A stretch of DNA of 64,000 nt from Candidatus Dependentiae bacterium (GTDB lineage Bacteria > Babelota > Babeliae > Babelales > JACPOV01): assembly GCA_016191325.1 (NCBI GenBank), contig JACPOV010000008.1, positions 1,098,351 to 1,162,350 on the forward strand, read 5' to 3'. Of this stretch, positions 26,692 to 36,700 are shown one piece after another. The translations under genes were made by a program, and so were the position numbers. Each line of letters starts with the position of its first letter. The stretch's first letter is position 1. The notes below the pieces were generated by a model. It worked only from the letters and a program-made list of their open reading frames with translations, was not told the origin of the DNA and did no database searches.

Positions 26692-27519
26692 ATGTTTCGG
26701 ACGCTTAAAGTATTAGTAATAAGTATATTTTGCATAGTGAATCTTGCGTTCGCAATGGAATTGCCATTGCCGGTCGGCGCAATTGATTGGAACGATACGT
26801 TATCAAAGCGGTATGACAGCACCTCAGATTATATTGGGTCGTTGGTCGATGTGTGCAGATTCTTGTATGGCGCACCAAATCGAGCGGCGCTCATCAAATT
26901 TATACCAACATTTTATAAAGAGTATAAAGAAAAACGAAAAGAAACGCGTTGTGTTGACGATATTCTCAATCATGTAATTGAAAAATATCCTACTATTTTG
27001 GCACAGCATCGCAACAATCTCTATCGTCTTGCAAATCCGCACAAGCTTAATATTGAGATGGCAGCGATCGTGAATGAGTTAAAGAAGCGAGGAATGAAGC
27101 AAGCGCTCGTTTCAAATATTGGTGTTGATTCTTACAATTATATTAGCCAAAAACATTATCCGAGTTTTTTCAAAAACTTTGATGGTGGTTTTTGCAAAAA
27201 TTTAATTGATCCAAAAACAGGAAAACCTTATAGCTCCTACGAAAAGCTCGATGCGCGCTTTTTTATAGGTTTGCGCAAATATTTGAACGACAATAATTTG
27301 ATCAAAGATGGGCAAAATATTATTTTTATCGATGATAATCCTAACTATATTTCTGCCGCACAGGAATCTAATGACGGCTCACCAATAAAAATTGAATCTA
27401 TTCAATTTAAATCTGGCAAGCAGGTTTGGAGTGAACTTCAAGCGCGTGGACTTTTGTCACAAGATGCTAATTTAAGCGACGCTATTCAAGATGTGGGCAT
27501 TCGTTTTGGCATTAATTGA
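26692..27519 (+). CDS. Exported HAD-like hydrolase
   Basis: The ATG at 26692 has GGAG six bases upstream and yields a signal peptide ('CIVNLAFAMELP', Met at +1); an ATG at 26680 is in frame but lacks a site. 275 residues. HAD motifs: 'AIDWNDTLSK' (nucleophile Asp; second position Asn then Asp), 'ALVSNIGVDSY' (motif II Ser), and 'NIIFIDDNPNYISAAQE' (motif IV, intact). The cap between motifs I and II is about 110 residues and helical. The protein could be a phosphatase outside the cytoplasm; the altered motif I leaves activity uncertain. Paralogous to the frameshifted gene downstream. Confidence 0.7.
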   Translation: MFRTLKVLVISIFCIVNLAFAMELPLPVGAIDWNDTLSKRYDSTSDYIGSLVDVCRFLYGAPNRAALIKFIPTFYKEYKEKRKETRCVDDILNHVIEKYPTILAQHRNNLYRLANPHKLNIEMAAIVNELKKRGMKQALVSNIGVDSYNYISQKHYPSFFKNFDGGFCKNLIDPKTGKPYSSYEKLDARFFIGLRKYLNDNNLIKDGQNIIFIDDNPNYISAAQESNDGSPIKIESIQFKSGKQVWSELQARGLLSQDANLSDAIQDVGIRFGIN

Positions 27520-27583
27520 TTTTGCAAACGGGTTTTCTTAGGCTGAAACTAAAAAAAGCGCCCCCTACAGATGAGGATCCCTC

Positions 27584-28368
27584 TTGAAGAAATTTTTTTA
27601 TAGTTGTGCATTGATTATTGCAGGACTCGCGCTTGCTCTCTCGATCCAAAAAAAAGAATACACACCCGAAAATACGGTTATTGCTTGGGATTTCCATGAT
27701 GTTATTGCTTATAAACCAATTGGCGCAATGACGTGGGAAAGCATCAGAGTTGTTAAAGATGCAAACAATCGTTGGGATTTAATTAAACTCATTTTCTCGC
27801 CCTCATTTATTAAAGAACTTTGGTATGGATTGGGGCAAACAAAATCTGGCGATCGCATGATTGAAGAGATTGTTGCGCTTCATCCTGCAGAGCTTGCTGA
27901 ACATAAAGAAAAAATTTATAACATTGCCACGCTCCATTATATTAGCCCTGAAATGGTCGATATCATCACAAGTTTAAAAGCATTAGGGTATGTTCAGGTG
28001 CTTGCATCCAATATTGGCCATGAATCATTGATGAGAATGGAAAAAAATATCCTGAACTTTTTTTATTATTTGATGGATTGTTTTACGATGGCGCTTTGAA
28101 AATGGATGGAGAGCGTTACACCTATAAAGTAAAGCCTACAATAGAATATTTCCAAGCATTAAAAGAATTTTTAGTAGAGCACAAGTGGAATCAAGGGCAG
28201 ATTATCTTTATCGATGATAGAAAGGATAATACTGAAGCTTCAGTAAAAGTCGGCATTGATGGTATTCAATTTGCAAGTGCTGCACAGTTACGGGATGAGC
28301 TTAAAAAGCGCGGTATTATTTTAGAAAATGAAAAAATTAGAAATGAACAAACGCAAACAGCGCAGTAA
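27584..28368 (+). pseudogene. Exported HAD-like hydrolase, frameshifted
   Basis: A paralogue of the preceding gene in two frames. The first part (27584-28099, TTG start after GAGG) has a signal-like N-terminus, 'VIAWDFHDVIAYKP' as motif I and 'VLASNIGHES' as motif II. The second (to 28368) has 'GQIIFIDDRKDN' as motif IV. The frames join at an A7 run (28041-28047): one extra A would read 'MEKKYPELFLLFDG', matching 'SQKHYPSFFKNFDG' in the intact paralogue. The whole would be about 261 residues. It is either a real disruption, a sequencing error in a homopolymer, or a gene expressed through slippage on the A run. The rest of the sequence is undecayed, which favours a recent or tolerated change. 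Confidence 0.75.
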
Positions 28369-28386
28369 AAAACATGAGGTTTTATT

Positions 28387-29898
28387 ATGAAACAGAGAAA
28401 AAATAGAATGATGATCATAGCGCTGTGCGCGATTAATCTTTTTACGGCAATGACGCATGCTGTTGAAGAGTATCGAAATTGGGATAATATTCTAATTTCC
28501 GAAGAAACGCTTAATTTTCCCAAAGATTTTGTGTGGGGCACTGCATCATCCGATTTTCAAATTGCGGGAAATCAAACTGCCAATGGAAAGTTTTCTGAAA
28601 ATAATTGGACCCGTGATAAATTTCGCCCACAGCCGGGCATTGCGGCAGATCATTGGAATCGATACGAAGAAGATATAGAAAATATTGCAAAGGCCGGAAT
28701 GCGCCACTATAGATTTTCTGTAGATTGGTCGAAAATCGAACCGAAAAAAGGTGAGATCGATCAAGATGCTATGGATCACTATGCTGCTATCGCGCGTGAG
28801 TGTAAAAAAAGAAATATTGAGCCAATTGTTTGTCTATTTCATCATGTTTGGCCTACGTGGTTTGCCGATCAAGGTGCATTTGAAAAAATAGAAAACAAAG
28901 AAGATTTCAAAAATTTCGCATATTATGTGCAAAAAAATATGCAATCTGCTGGCGTGCATTGGTGGATGACATACAATGAGCCAGTTGGAGTTGTACTCGA
29001 ATCGTACTTACGCGGCAAATTGCCACCTGGGCAAGTTGGGCATTTAATAAAAGCAGGGCAAGTTTTGCGTAATATGCTTAATACGCACGTTGAAATATCG
29101 CAAGAGTTCAAGAAAAATGACAAAGATGCTAAATTCGGTATCGCCCATATTATGCAGCCACTCAATCCTTATCATGATTACAATCCGCTTGAAAAATCTA
29201 TATGCAGTTATTTTGGTGGCTTAAATAATGATACAATTATTGAATTTTTCAAAACCGGTAAATTCAATTGGGGCGGATTGGTTAAAGATGAAAATAAAGC
29301 TGCTCCGGCCTCGATCGATTATTTTGGTTTAAATTACTATACGCATAGTTTGATTAAACAAAATATGAAAAAAACAGCAATCGCGTTTGGCGCAAGCAGT
29401 TTGGCAATTACTGGGCTTGTGCAAAAGGGATTGATTAAACCATCAACCGGATTAGGCCTGGGCGTTATTTCGGCCATTGTGAGCTCATGTTTGAGTTTAT
29501 CGGTTAAATCCCATCGCGAGGGAACATCTGCTTCTGATGAAAAACAAATTTATCCAGAAGGGTTGAGAGGGTGTATTGAAAAAGCATCTTCTGCGGGTAA
29601 ACCAATCTACATAACTGAAAACGGTATTAGTGATCGTTCTGGTGATAAACGCGAAGAATATATCAAAAAGCATCTTTATATTGTTTCAGAAGCAATTAAG
29701 GATGGTTATGATATTCGTGGCTATCATTATTGGAGCTTCATGGATCATTTTAGCTGGAGCACTGCAGGTTTTAAGAAAAAATATGGAATTTATGAAGTTG
29801 ATTACGAAGGTAATACATTAACTCGTACATTACGCGAAAATGCAAAATGGTTTGTTGCACTGATGCGTAAACATACTGGCATGAATCCGATTAATTAA
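28387..29898 (+). CDS. Exported glycoside hydrolase family 1 protein with hydrophobic insert
   Basis: 503 residues; N-terminal signal peptide (9-28, 'LFTAMTHAVEE'). GH1 beta-glycosidases hydrolyse beta-linked glucosides or galactosides with two glutamates. Present: 'FPKDFVWGTASSDFQIAGNQ' at the N-terminus, 'HYRFSVDWSKIEP', acid/base Glu198 in 'TYNEP', 'GLNYYTH', nucleophile Glu411 in 'YITENG' and 'GYHYWSFMDHFSW' near the end. Between 'NYYTH' and 'YPEGL', about residues 328-375, lie two hydrophobic stretches ('IAFGASSLAITGLV' and 'LGLGVISAIVSSCLSL') that ordinary GH1 enzymes do not have. They could anchor or insert the enzyme in a membrane. Followed by a paralogue with a one-base overlap. Confidence 0.9.
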   Translation: MKQRKNRMMIIALCAINLFTAMTHAVEEYRNWDNILISEETLNFPKDFVWGTASSDFQIAGNQTANGKFSENNWTRDKFRPQPGIAADHWNRYEEDIENIAKAGMRHYRFSVDWSKIEPKKGEIDQDAMDHYAAIARECKKRNIEPIVCLFHHVWPTWFADQGAFEKIENKEDFKNFAYYVQKNMQSAGVHWWMTYNEPVGVVLESYLRGKLPPGQVGHLIKAGQVLRNMLNTHVEISQEFKKNDKDAKFGIAHIMQPLNPYHDYNPLEKSICSYFGGLNNDTIIEFFKTGKFNWGGLVKDENKAAPASIDYFGLNYYTHSLIKQNMKKTAIAFGASSLAITGLVQKGLIKPSTGLGLGVISAIVSSCLSLSVKSHREGTSASDEKQIYPEGLRGCIEKASSAGKPIYITENGISDRSGDKREEYIKKHLYIVSEAIKDGYDIRGYHYWSFMDHFSWSTAGFKKKYGIYEVDYEGNTLTRTLRENAKWFVALMRKHTGMNPIN

Positions 29899-31385
29899 TG
29901 ATGAAAAATAAATTAATAGTTATTCTAATGGCTCTTAATTTTATTGCACCAACAAGTGACGCAATCGAAGATTATTGGAACTGGAATGAGCTTTCATATA
30001 ATTATGATGCATCAAGATTTCCCGCTGGTTTTCTATGGGGAACTGGGTCTTCGGCATTTCAGCTTGAAGGAAATCAAACGGCGCGCGGCGAATTTTCCCA
30101 AAATTCCTGGACTCGTGAAACTTTCCGGCCTCAGCCAGGAATTGGCTGCGATCATTGGAACCGATACAAAGATGATATTAAATTAATGAGCCAAGCAGGT
30201 ATTAAGATATATCGATTCTCCGTAGATTGGTCCAAGATAGAACCACAAGAAGGTATTTGGGATCAAGATGCTTTGGATCATTACGTTGATATTGCGCGCG
30301 AATGTTTACGCCAAAAAATTATACCTGTTGTCTGCTTACACCATTTTGTAATTCCTTGCTGGTTTGCCGACCTTGGTGGTTTTGAAAAAGTAGAAAATGC
30401 ATATTACTTTGATAGATTTGCGCATTATGTTTTTGACGCAATGATGCCGATTGGTGTTCATTGGTGGATGACATTCAATGAGCCAACGGTAGTTGTTCTG
30501 GAAGGATATTTACGCGGCAATTTGGCACCGAGCAAAAGTGGGTATTTAATAAAAGCGGGCCATGTTTTAAAAAATATGTTGGACGCTCATGTGCGTATAG
30601 CAAAAGTATTTCATCAAAAAGACAAATACGCAGAAATTGGTATTGCGCATGTGATGCAGCCACTTCATCCTTATCATGATTATAATCCTCTTGAGAATGC
30701 GATATGTAGTTATTTTGGAAAGTTAACGAATGAAACAATACTTGAATTTTTCAAAACTGGTCATTTTAATTGGGGATCACTCGTAAAATCTTATAACCCA
30801 GAAGCATCTGAATCTATCGATTATATGGGCCTCAATTATTATACGCATATAATTATCAAACAAGATCAAAAAAAATCTTTGATTGCCGCAGCAGCTGGCG
30901 GCGCTTTATTTATTGCTCTTGCAATTACAGGCGTTATTAATCAATCAACCGCATTGCTTCTTTCTCCTCTGTTGCTTGCGGCAAGTTTTTTAGGATTATC
31001 TTCGGGTGCTCATCGTGAATTTGAAAAAATTAATCACGGGAAATCTATGTATCCTGAAGGTCTTTATGCATGTATAGAAAAAGCTGCAGCGGTTGGAAAG
31101 CCGATCTATATCACCGAAAATGGCGTGAGTGATCGTGAGGGAACGATCCGCGATGAATTTATTAAAAAGCATCTTTATGTCATTTCAAAAGCTATAAAAG
31201 ATGGTTTTGATGTTCGCGGCTATTTTTATTGGTGTTTCATTAACGGTTTTGAGTGGAATGAAGGTTATGCGGAGCATTATGGTCTTTGTGACGTCGATTA
31301 CGAAAATAAAACCTGTGAACGCATGCTCTCTGAAAATGCAAAACCGTTTATTAATCTAATGCGTGAACACGCAGCGCGTGCATAA
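29898..31385 (+). CDS. Exported glycoside hydrolase family 1 protein, second copy
   Basis: 495 residues, paralogue of the gene before it, starting in a TAATG overlap with its stop. Signal peptide 'LIVILMALNFIAPTSDAIED'. Acid/base Glu195 in 'TFNEP' and nucleophile Glu407 in 'YITENG' are both kept, as are 'FRPQPGIGCDHWNRY' and 'YRFSVDWSKIEP'. The same site carries a hydrophobic insert ('LIAAAAGGALFIALAITGV' and 'ALLLSPLLLAASFLGLS'), whose sequence differs from copy one but whose hydrophobic plan is kept. Conservation of the plan rather than the sequence suggests it is functional. Last gene before the terminator at 31409. Confidence 0.9.
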   Translation: MMKNKLIVILMALNFIAPTSDAIEDYWNWNELSYNYDASRFPAGFLWGTGSSAFQLEGNQTARGEFSQNSWTRETFRPQPGIGCDHWNRYKDDIKLMSQAGIKIYRFSVDWSKIEPQEGIWDQDALDHYVDIARECLRQKIIPVVCLHHFVIPCWFADLGGFEKVENAYYFDRFAHYVFDAMMPIGVHWWMTFNEPTVVVLEGYLRGNLAPSKSGYLIKAGHVLKNMLDAHVRIAKVFHQKDKYAEIGIAHVMQPLHPYHDYNPLENAICSYFGKLTNETILEFFKTGHFNWGSLVKSYNPEASESIDYMGLNYYTHIIIKQDQKKSLIAAAAGGALFIALAITGVINQSTALLLSPLLLAASFLGLSSGAHREFEKINHGKSMYPEGLYACIEKAAAVGKPIYITENGVSDREGTIRDEFIKKHLYVISKAIKDGFDVRGYFYWCFINGFEWNEGYAEHYGLCDVDYENKTCERMLSENAKPFINLMREHAARA

Positions 31386-31408
31386 TAAGTTTGCAATTAA
31401 AATAATGG

Positions 31409-31436
31409 GCCACGTCGATTATGACGTGGCTTTTTT
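31409..31436 (+). terminator. Intrinsic terminator after the GH1 pair
   Basis: Eight-base stem GCCACGTC/GACGTGGC (31409-31430) with a six-base loop and six U. The last codons of the convergent minus-strand gene (stop at 31419-31421) lie inside the hairpin. Confidence 0.88.
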
Positions 31437-32084
31437 GTTTGCTGAAAGCGCTTTATACAGCAAAAGAAAAAAAATAAGTGTGCTGATAATATCGATTGCT
31501 AAGCTGATGCAATAGCCCGCAAAGCTTACATAGTTCATCGAATCAAAAAGATTTTGTGCTTTAAAAAGTTTGTTTATCGATCGCCATCCCATTTTGGCCA
31601 GCGTTATTGGATTTACATACGTTAAAAAAGCTTGCCAATAACTGGTGCTTGGTTTCGCTGGCGAAAGCGCAGAAAGCTGCGTACCAAAATAGACAGCGAC
31701 TGCGGCCCAAGAAACTATACAGAGTATTGAAATATAAAGAACCATTCGCCAGCAAATTGCGCCTCCGTTTATGATAAGTTCTTTCAACCAGCCTATAATT
31801 GGAGTTCTTATTGTTTGGATACAAAGTATGATGCCGGAAATTGCTATAATGATCGTCGCTATCAATGCTAATTGGTCATACTCTGAGTGCAGATTTAACG
31901 CAAGGCCGTATTGCGCCGTTCGAGATTCCAAATAATTCTGTGAACTGGAAATAAAATGCCGATAAATCGAGAGTGCAGTGTTCGTAGGAAAAAGTCCGCT
32001 CCACAAAGTCAGCGCTAAAAATAAAGCAGTAAGGCTGGCAGAAAAAAAGGATGATCTGCCGATAATGCGCGATAATTTGATCAT
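31419..32084 (-). CDS. Polytopic membrane protein of unknown function
   Basis: The open frame begins at 32120, but the ATG at 32084 has GGGGGGA upstream, so I use it; 221 residues. Four hydrophobic helices: near 10-32, 78-100, 115-140 and 185-207, with a polar loop between 33 and 75. No family was recognised. Its 3' end runs into the terminator hairpin of the convergent GH1 operon. Confidence 0.6.
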   Translation of the reverse strand: MIKLSRIIGRSSFFSASLTALFLALTLWSGLFPTNTALSIYRHFISSSQNYLESRTAQYGLALNLHSEYDQLALIATIIIAISGIILCIQTIRTPIIGWLKELIINGGAICWRMVLYISILCIVSWAAVAVYFGTQLSALSPAKPSTSYWQAFLTYVNPITLAKMGWRSINKLFKAQNLFDSMNYVSFAGYCISLAIDIISTLIFFLLLYKALSANKKATS

Positions 32085-32267
32085 TTTTTTATTCCCCCCA
32101 GAATCTTTAAAATCAGCCATTGCATTTTTGATTCAGTAAATACAATACTGACATGTTGTGAATAAAAAAGAAAGGCAAAAGAGAACTCAGGCAGCGCTAA
32201 TATGCGCTGCTATTACTTCTAAATACAGTGCGAGTTTGCCATAAAGATTAAGTGGTTGCATCAATTA

Positions 32268-32296
32268 TTGATTTTCAGTGTCATTATTTGTATTGA
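32268..32296 (+). promoter_or_regulatory. Probable promoter of giant paralogue 1
   Basis: TTGATT (32268-32273), 17-base spacer, TATTGA (32291-32296), followed by TAGA. Paralogue 2 has TTGATT and TATTTG with an 18-base spacer at 42825-42854, so the pair is conserved between the two copies while much of the flanking sequence is not. Confidence 0.4.
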
Positions 32297-32335
32297 TAGA
32301 ATGAAAAAAGAAGCAAAAAAATAAAAAGGAAAAAG

Positions 32336-33700
32336 ATGAAGCAGATTATTTTTAAGAGTAGAAAAATTCTTTATATTCTATTATTGTGCATTTCAGTATT
32401 TGCAAAAGGCAATGAGCAGCTTGAATCAAACGATAAAATGTTAGGTTCTGCAACTGAACTCGTCACGAAAGAAGAATCGACGGCAATAGAACACGTCCTT
32501 GAACACATGCTGATGCGCACTGATGAGCCAAGTGAAACGTTACTCCGCGTTTGCAAAGTGATAGCCGAGGGTGGCCATATTTCCATACAGGATCTGAGTG
32601 AGCTCTTGCCGTCAATGATTGAATGCATGAAAGATGAGCAAGCGAGAGTAGCGCGCCCGGACGCGCCTGGAATTGGCAATGGAGCAATTTCGGGTTGCTG
32701 CGGATGTTGCGATTTTAGTCAGATAATAGCGATTCTCAATGCGATAAAAGCAAAGATTAATATTTTGATAGCATGCTGCGATGAGATCCGTTTCGATTTT
32801 CAGGCTACCTGGAGTATTCTGGCCAATCTGAATGTAACAGCAACTGTAGACCTCAATCCAGTATTTTCGGTAATTGATGCATGTTGCAATGGAACATTTA
32901 GCACGCTCGCAAATTTGAGTTTTACGGCGGTTGTAGATTTAAATCCTGTATTTACAGCACTTAATGCATGTTGCAATAGCACCTTCTCGATGCTGGATAA
33001 AATAGATAGAGAGGTAATAGGTACGTTCAGCGTTATTAATGCATGCTGCAATGGAACGTTTAGTGCAATAGCGGATCTTAAGTTATCGTTAACGGCTATT
33101 CAAGTGAATTTTAATCCGGTGTTTACGGCGTTGAATGCATGCTGCGAAAGCACCTTCTCAATGCTTGATAAAATAGATAGAGAGGTAATAGGTACTTTCA
33201 GTGTAATTAATGCGTGTTGCAATGGAACATTTAGCACGCTCGCAAATTTGAGTTTTACAGCGGTTGTAGATTTAAATCCTGTATTTACAGCACTTAATGC
33301 ATGCTGCAATAGCACCTTCTCGATGCTTGATAAAATAGATAGAGAAGTAATAGGCACCTTCAGTGTTATTAATGCATGTTGTAATGGCACGTTCAGTGTG
33401 CTTGCGAATTTAACGGTAACTGCAACTGCCGATTTGAGTGGGGTGTTTACCGCATTGAATGCATGCTGCGAAGGAACTTTTAGTTCGCTGACTGCGTGCT
33501 GTAACGGCACCTTCTCAGCGATTGCTGATATTAAATCATCATTGACGGCAATCACGGTGAACTTCAATCCAGTATTTACTGCATTGAACGCATGCTGTGA
33601 AAGCACATTTTCGATGTTAGATAAAATAGATAGAGAAGTGATTGGAACGTTTTTATTAATGCGTGTTGCAATGGCACGTTCAGCGTGCTGGCGAATTTAA
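32336..33700 (+). CDS. Giant CC-repeat/beta-helix protein 1, N-terminal part of a frameshifted gene
   Basis: 454 residues. Signal peptide 1-23; a helical acidic domain (30-115) follows, then from residue 119 a Cys-Cys array starting 'SGCCGCCDFSQI'. The array repeats units such as 'NACCNGTFS', 'NACCESTFSMLDKIDREVIG' and 'LANLTVTATADLSGVFTAL', with Phe-Ser/Thr-x-Leu/Ile positions often 11 residues apart. I know no described family with this array. The frame ends after a four-base loss near 33650: other copies read TTTAGTGTTATTAATG, this one TTTTTATTAATG. The final dozen residues are out-of-frame read-through. The continuation is the 33685 frame. RBS AAAAAGGA; promoter at 32268. Confidence 0.75.
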   Translation: MKQIIFKSRKILYILLLCISVFAKGNEQLESNDKMLGSATELVTKEESTAIEHVLEHMLMRTDEPSETLLRVCKVIAEGGHISIQDLSELLPSMIECMKDEQARVARPDAPGIGNGAISGCCGCCDFSQIIAILNAIKAKINILIACCDEIRFDFQATWSILANLNVTATVDLNPVFSVIDACCNGTFSTLANLSFTAVVDLNPVFTALNACCNSTFSMLDKIDREVIGTFSVINACCNGTFSAIADLKLSLTAIQVNFNPVFTALNACCESTFSMLDKIDREVIGTFSVINACCNGTFSTLANLSFTAVVDLNPVFTALNACCNSTFSMLDKIDREVIGTFSVINACCNGTFSVLANLTVTATADLSGVFTALNACCEGTFSSLTACCNGTFSAIADIKSSLTAITVNFNPVFTALNACCESTFSMLDKIDREVIGTFLLMRVAMARSACWRI

Positions 33701-36700
33701 CGGTAACTGCAACTGCCGATTTGAGCGGAGTGTTTACCGCGTTGAATGCATGTTGCGAGGGGACGTTCTCGGTGCTTGCAAACTTAACGGTAACCGCAAC
33801 AGCCGATTTGAGTGGCGTTTTCAGCGCACTCGCTGCTTGTTGTGATGGCACATTCAGTTCACTGTTTGATATAAAGAATACGCTCACTGCATGCGGCGCT
33901 ATTCCAATATTTACATCAACGGATATTACAGCATCGGGTAATTATTGTTTAGCAAACGATATTATTGGCACTATTACTATTTCATCGAGCGAAGTTCATT
34001 TGGATTTAAACGGGTTCTCCGTTATCGCTCCAGGCGTTGCTTCGGGCGTTGGGACAATTAATATTGCCAACGTTGATAATGTATCAGTACGCAATGGTCA
34101 ACTGTATGGGCTGGGTATTATAGCTAGTAATTGTAATGATTTAACGTTAGATTCGATTAGATCATTTTCATGCAGTAATGCGGATATTGATTGTTCTGCA
34201 ATCAATGGACTCGCGGTAACCAATTATTCCATTTTTAACCATTTTAGAGATAGCAGTATCTGCGTCACATCCGCTTCGAGTAACAATCTTTTATTTAAGA
34301 ATTTCAGTATAAATAATTCGCGGTATGCCAATGCCTTTGCTATGGACAGTATCGATACATGCCAAATAATCAATGCTGTTTTAAATAATCCCGGCGTTTC
34401 AAGTGCTGGTACGGCAGCTTTGAGCAACATGCGCAATCTCAGTTTTGCCAATATTCTGTCGCAAGCCGGAGTAATATCGGTCACTACCGGAACTGCAATC
34501 ACAATGGAAAATGTACAAATGGCTGGCTCAACGAACGGTCTGGCTAGTCTTGCTAATATTCGGGATGTCAGCATAGTAGATTGTACCTATTTTGATAGTG
34601 TGGCATTGGTTCCTGTATGCTCAATCATCACAGGCACTAATATTGTAATTAGAAATCTAAATGTAGAAAATTGTTCAGCATTGAATCTATTAAGCCTGGT
34701 GCCAGCAATCGACGTGATCTTTGAGAATGTGAACGCATCAGAATGTGTTTTCTCGAGTGAAGCTATTTCGGCTAACAATGCGGCTTTTGGTGGTACCGCT
34801 CTTGGTGCTCAGTTCACATTTGATAACGTTACGATTAATAACTGTACGCTACCAAGAGCAATAAATCTGAATCTGGTTTCGGATGTGGGTATGAGTAGAT
34901 TTAAAGTCACTCATAACTCGTCGACAATTACCCCAATCAGTTTTGCAACTATGGACTTAGCGCCAAAAGTGTTCATCGATGATTGCATTTTTAGTGATAA
35001 TAGCTCATCTGCGGTAGCGACTGGAAATATAATTTTGGCTACCGATTGTGATGCTACAAGGATTAATAATGTTGTGATCGAAAAAAACACCTATGCAGGA
35101 AGTCAAAATGGTATCGTTTTGCAAAGCTTGATGCTCACCGTATCAGCGGCTGAAATTACCAACTGCCGCTTGGAGAATAATAGTATTGCTGGGGATGGTT
35201 TACCTGAATGCAATCTTATACAAGTCAGTGGGATAGCTAATTCGATTATTGCTAACAATAATATAAGCGGCAACACTATAATCCGCGGTGACTTCGGTGC
35301 TGCTAACATCTTCCATGGTATTTTAAATGCTGGATCTGTTAATGCAATCATAAGAGAGAATACTCTTCTTGGGAATCTCTGGACGACATCAGTAGATTGT
35401 AATTTGATTGAAACGACCACGGCTGCTTCTATTGAATATAATACAATAACTGGCAACGTAGTCGGTAATGATTTAATTGGGATATCTGCTGCCTCAGTCG
35501 ATCACGCGATTATTAGAGGAAACGTTGTTAATTTTAATCGTTGCGGGGCTTTCCCAATTGCAACAGGATCTGGAGCTGCAACAGGTATTGTAGCTAGTGG
35601 TGCTGATGTTGTAGTCGAAAAAAATATTCTCAATAGCAACATTGGAGGTGCTGGGGGTTCTATTGGTCTTGATGTAGCTGGCACATCGATGGTTACCATG
35701 AACGAAGCTCAGGGGCACACGCAGGACTATCGAGCGCTAGGCGGATTGGTCATCCCAATTGCGCAACTAAGTTATGCTAACGGTATTATACTTCCGATTC
35801 CTTCAAATGCACCACTTTCTTCTTATCACAATCTTGAAATGGTTTCGAACGCGCTCACGCCTCCGTGTGATATTTGTACTGTATTTACGGTTCTTGCCAA
35901 TCTTAGTATCACTACAACGGTTGATTTCAGCCCTGTGTTTACTGCTTTGAATGCATGTTGCAATGGTACCTTTAGTGTTCTTGCGAACCTCAATTTAAAT
36001 TTGAGTCCAGTATTCACGCAAGTGGCTGCCGGATTTAACGGCACTTTCAGCGCACTTACCGCCTGCTGCAATGGCACATTCTCTTCTTTGGCCGATTTAA
36101 GAAGTAGTTTAACATGCCAAGCAGCGCCAATTACTGCCCCAACTAATATCGTCGTTTCAGGGCCATATTGTTTGCAAAATGACATTGTAGGTACAATCAC
36201 TGTTAGCGCGAATAATGTTTCTATAAATATGAATTCGCGTCGCTTATTGAATGGGGGTATTCAGGTAAGTGGCGTTCGAAATATCAATATTTATAATGGT
36301 GTTATTGATAATGGAAACGGCGCACTTGTTTCAAGCTCCACGGCTGTTACATTCGATCATGTTGAAATAGTTAACGTAGCGGGCCCTTCAGGTGTTGCTA
36401 TTAACATCGTCAATTCGGACGACGTACTTTTCAATCAAGATACAATTCACGCACTCACTGGGCAACTATTTATAAATACTTCTACCGGAGCTCGATTTGT
36501 CAATTGCGATATTTTTGATAATACGATTACCGGCACTATTGTTAATATTTTGAGAGCAGGCGGCGCACAAATGGCTGGTTGCCGATTGTATAATAACAGT
36601 AGCCAAAATACGATTGGTGTCGGAAGCAGCTCAAATACGATCGTGCAAAACTGTAACTTCCACGATAATGCGATCACCGGTTCGATTATTGCAAGTGCGG

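Noticed and set aside
33100-33887. Long minus-strand open frames opposite the CC-repeat array, rich in Val/Asn/Ala/Leu.
   Set aside because: They are shadows of the repeat; their own repeats mirror the plus-strand units, and they lack ribosome sites and domains.
32800-33900. Regularly spaced repeats that could look like a CRISPR array (also 43430-44260).
   Set aside because: The repeats are in-frame codons of the Cys-Cys array, vary between units, have no unique 30-40 base spacers, and no cas gene is present.
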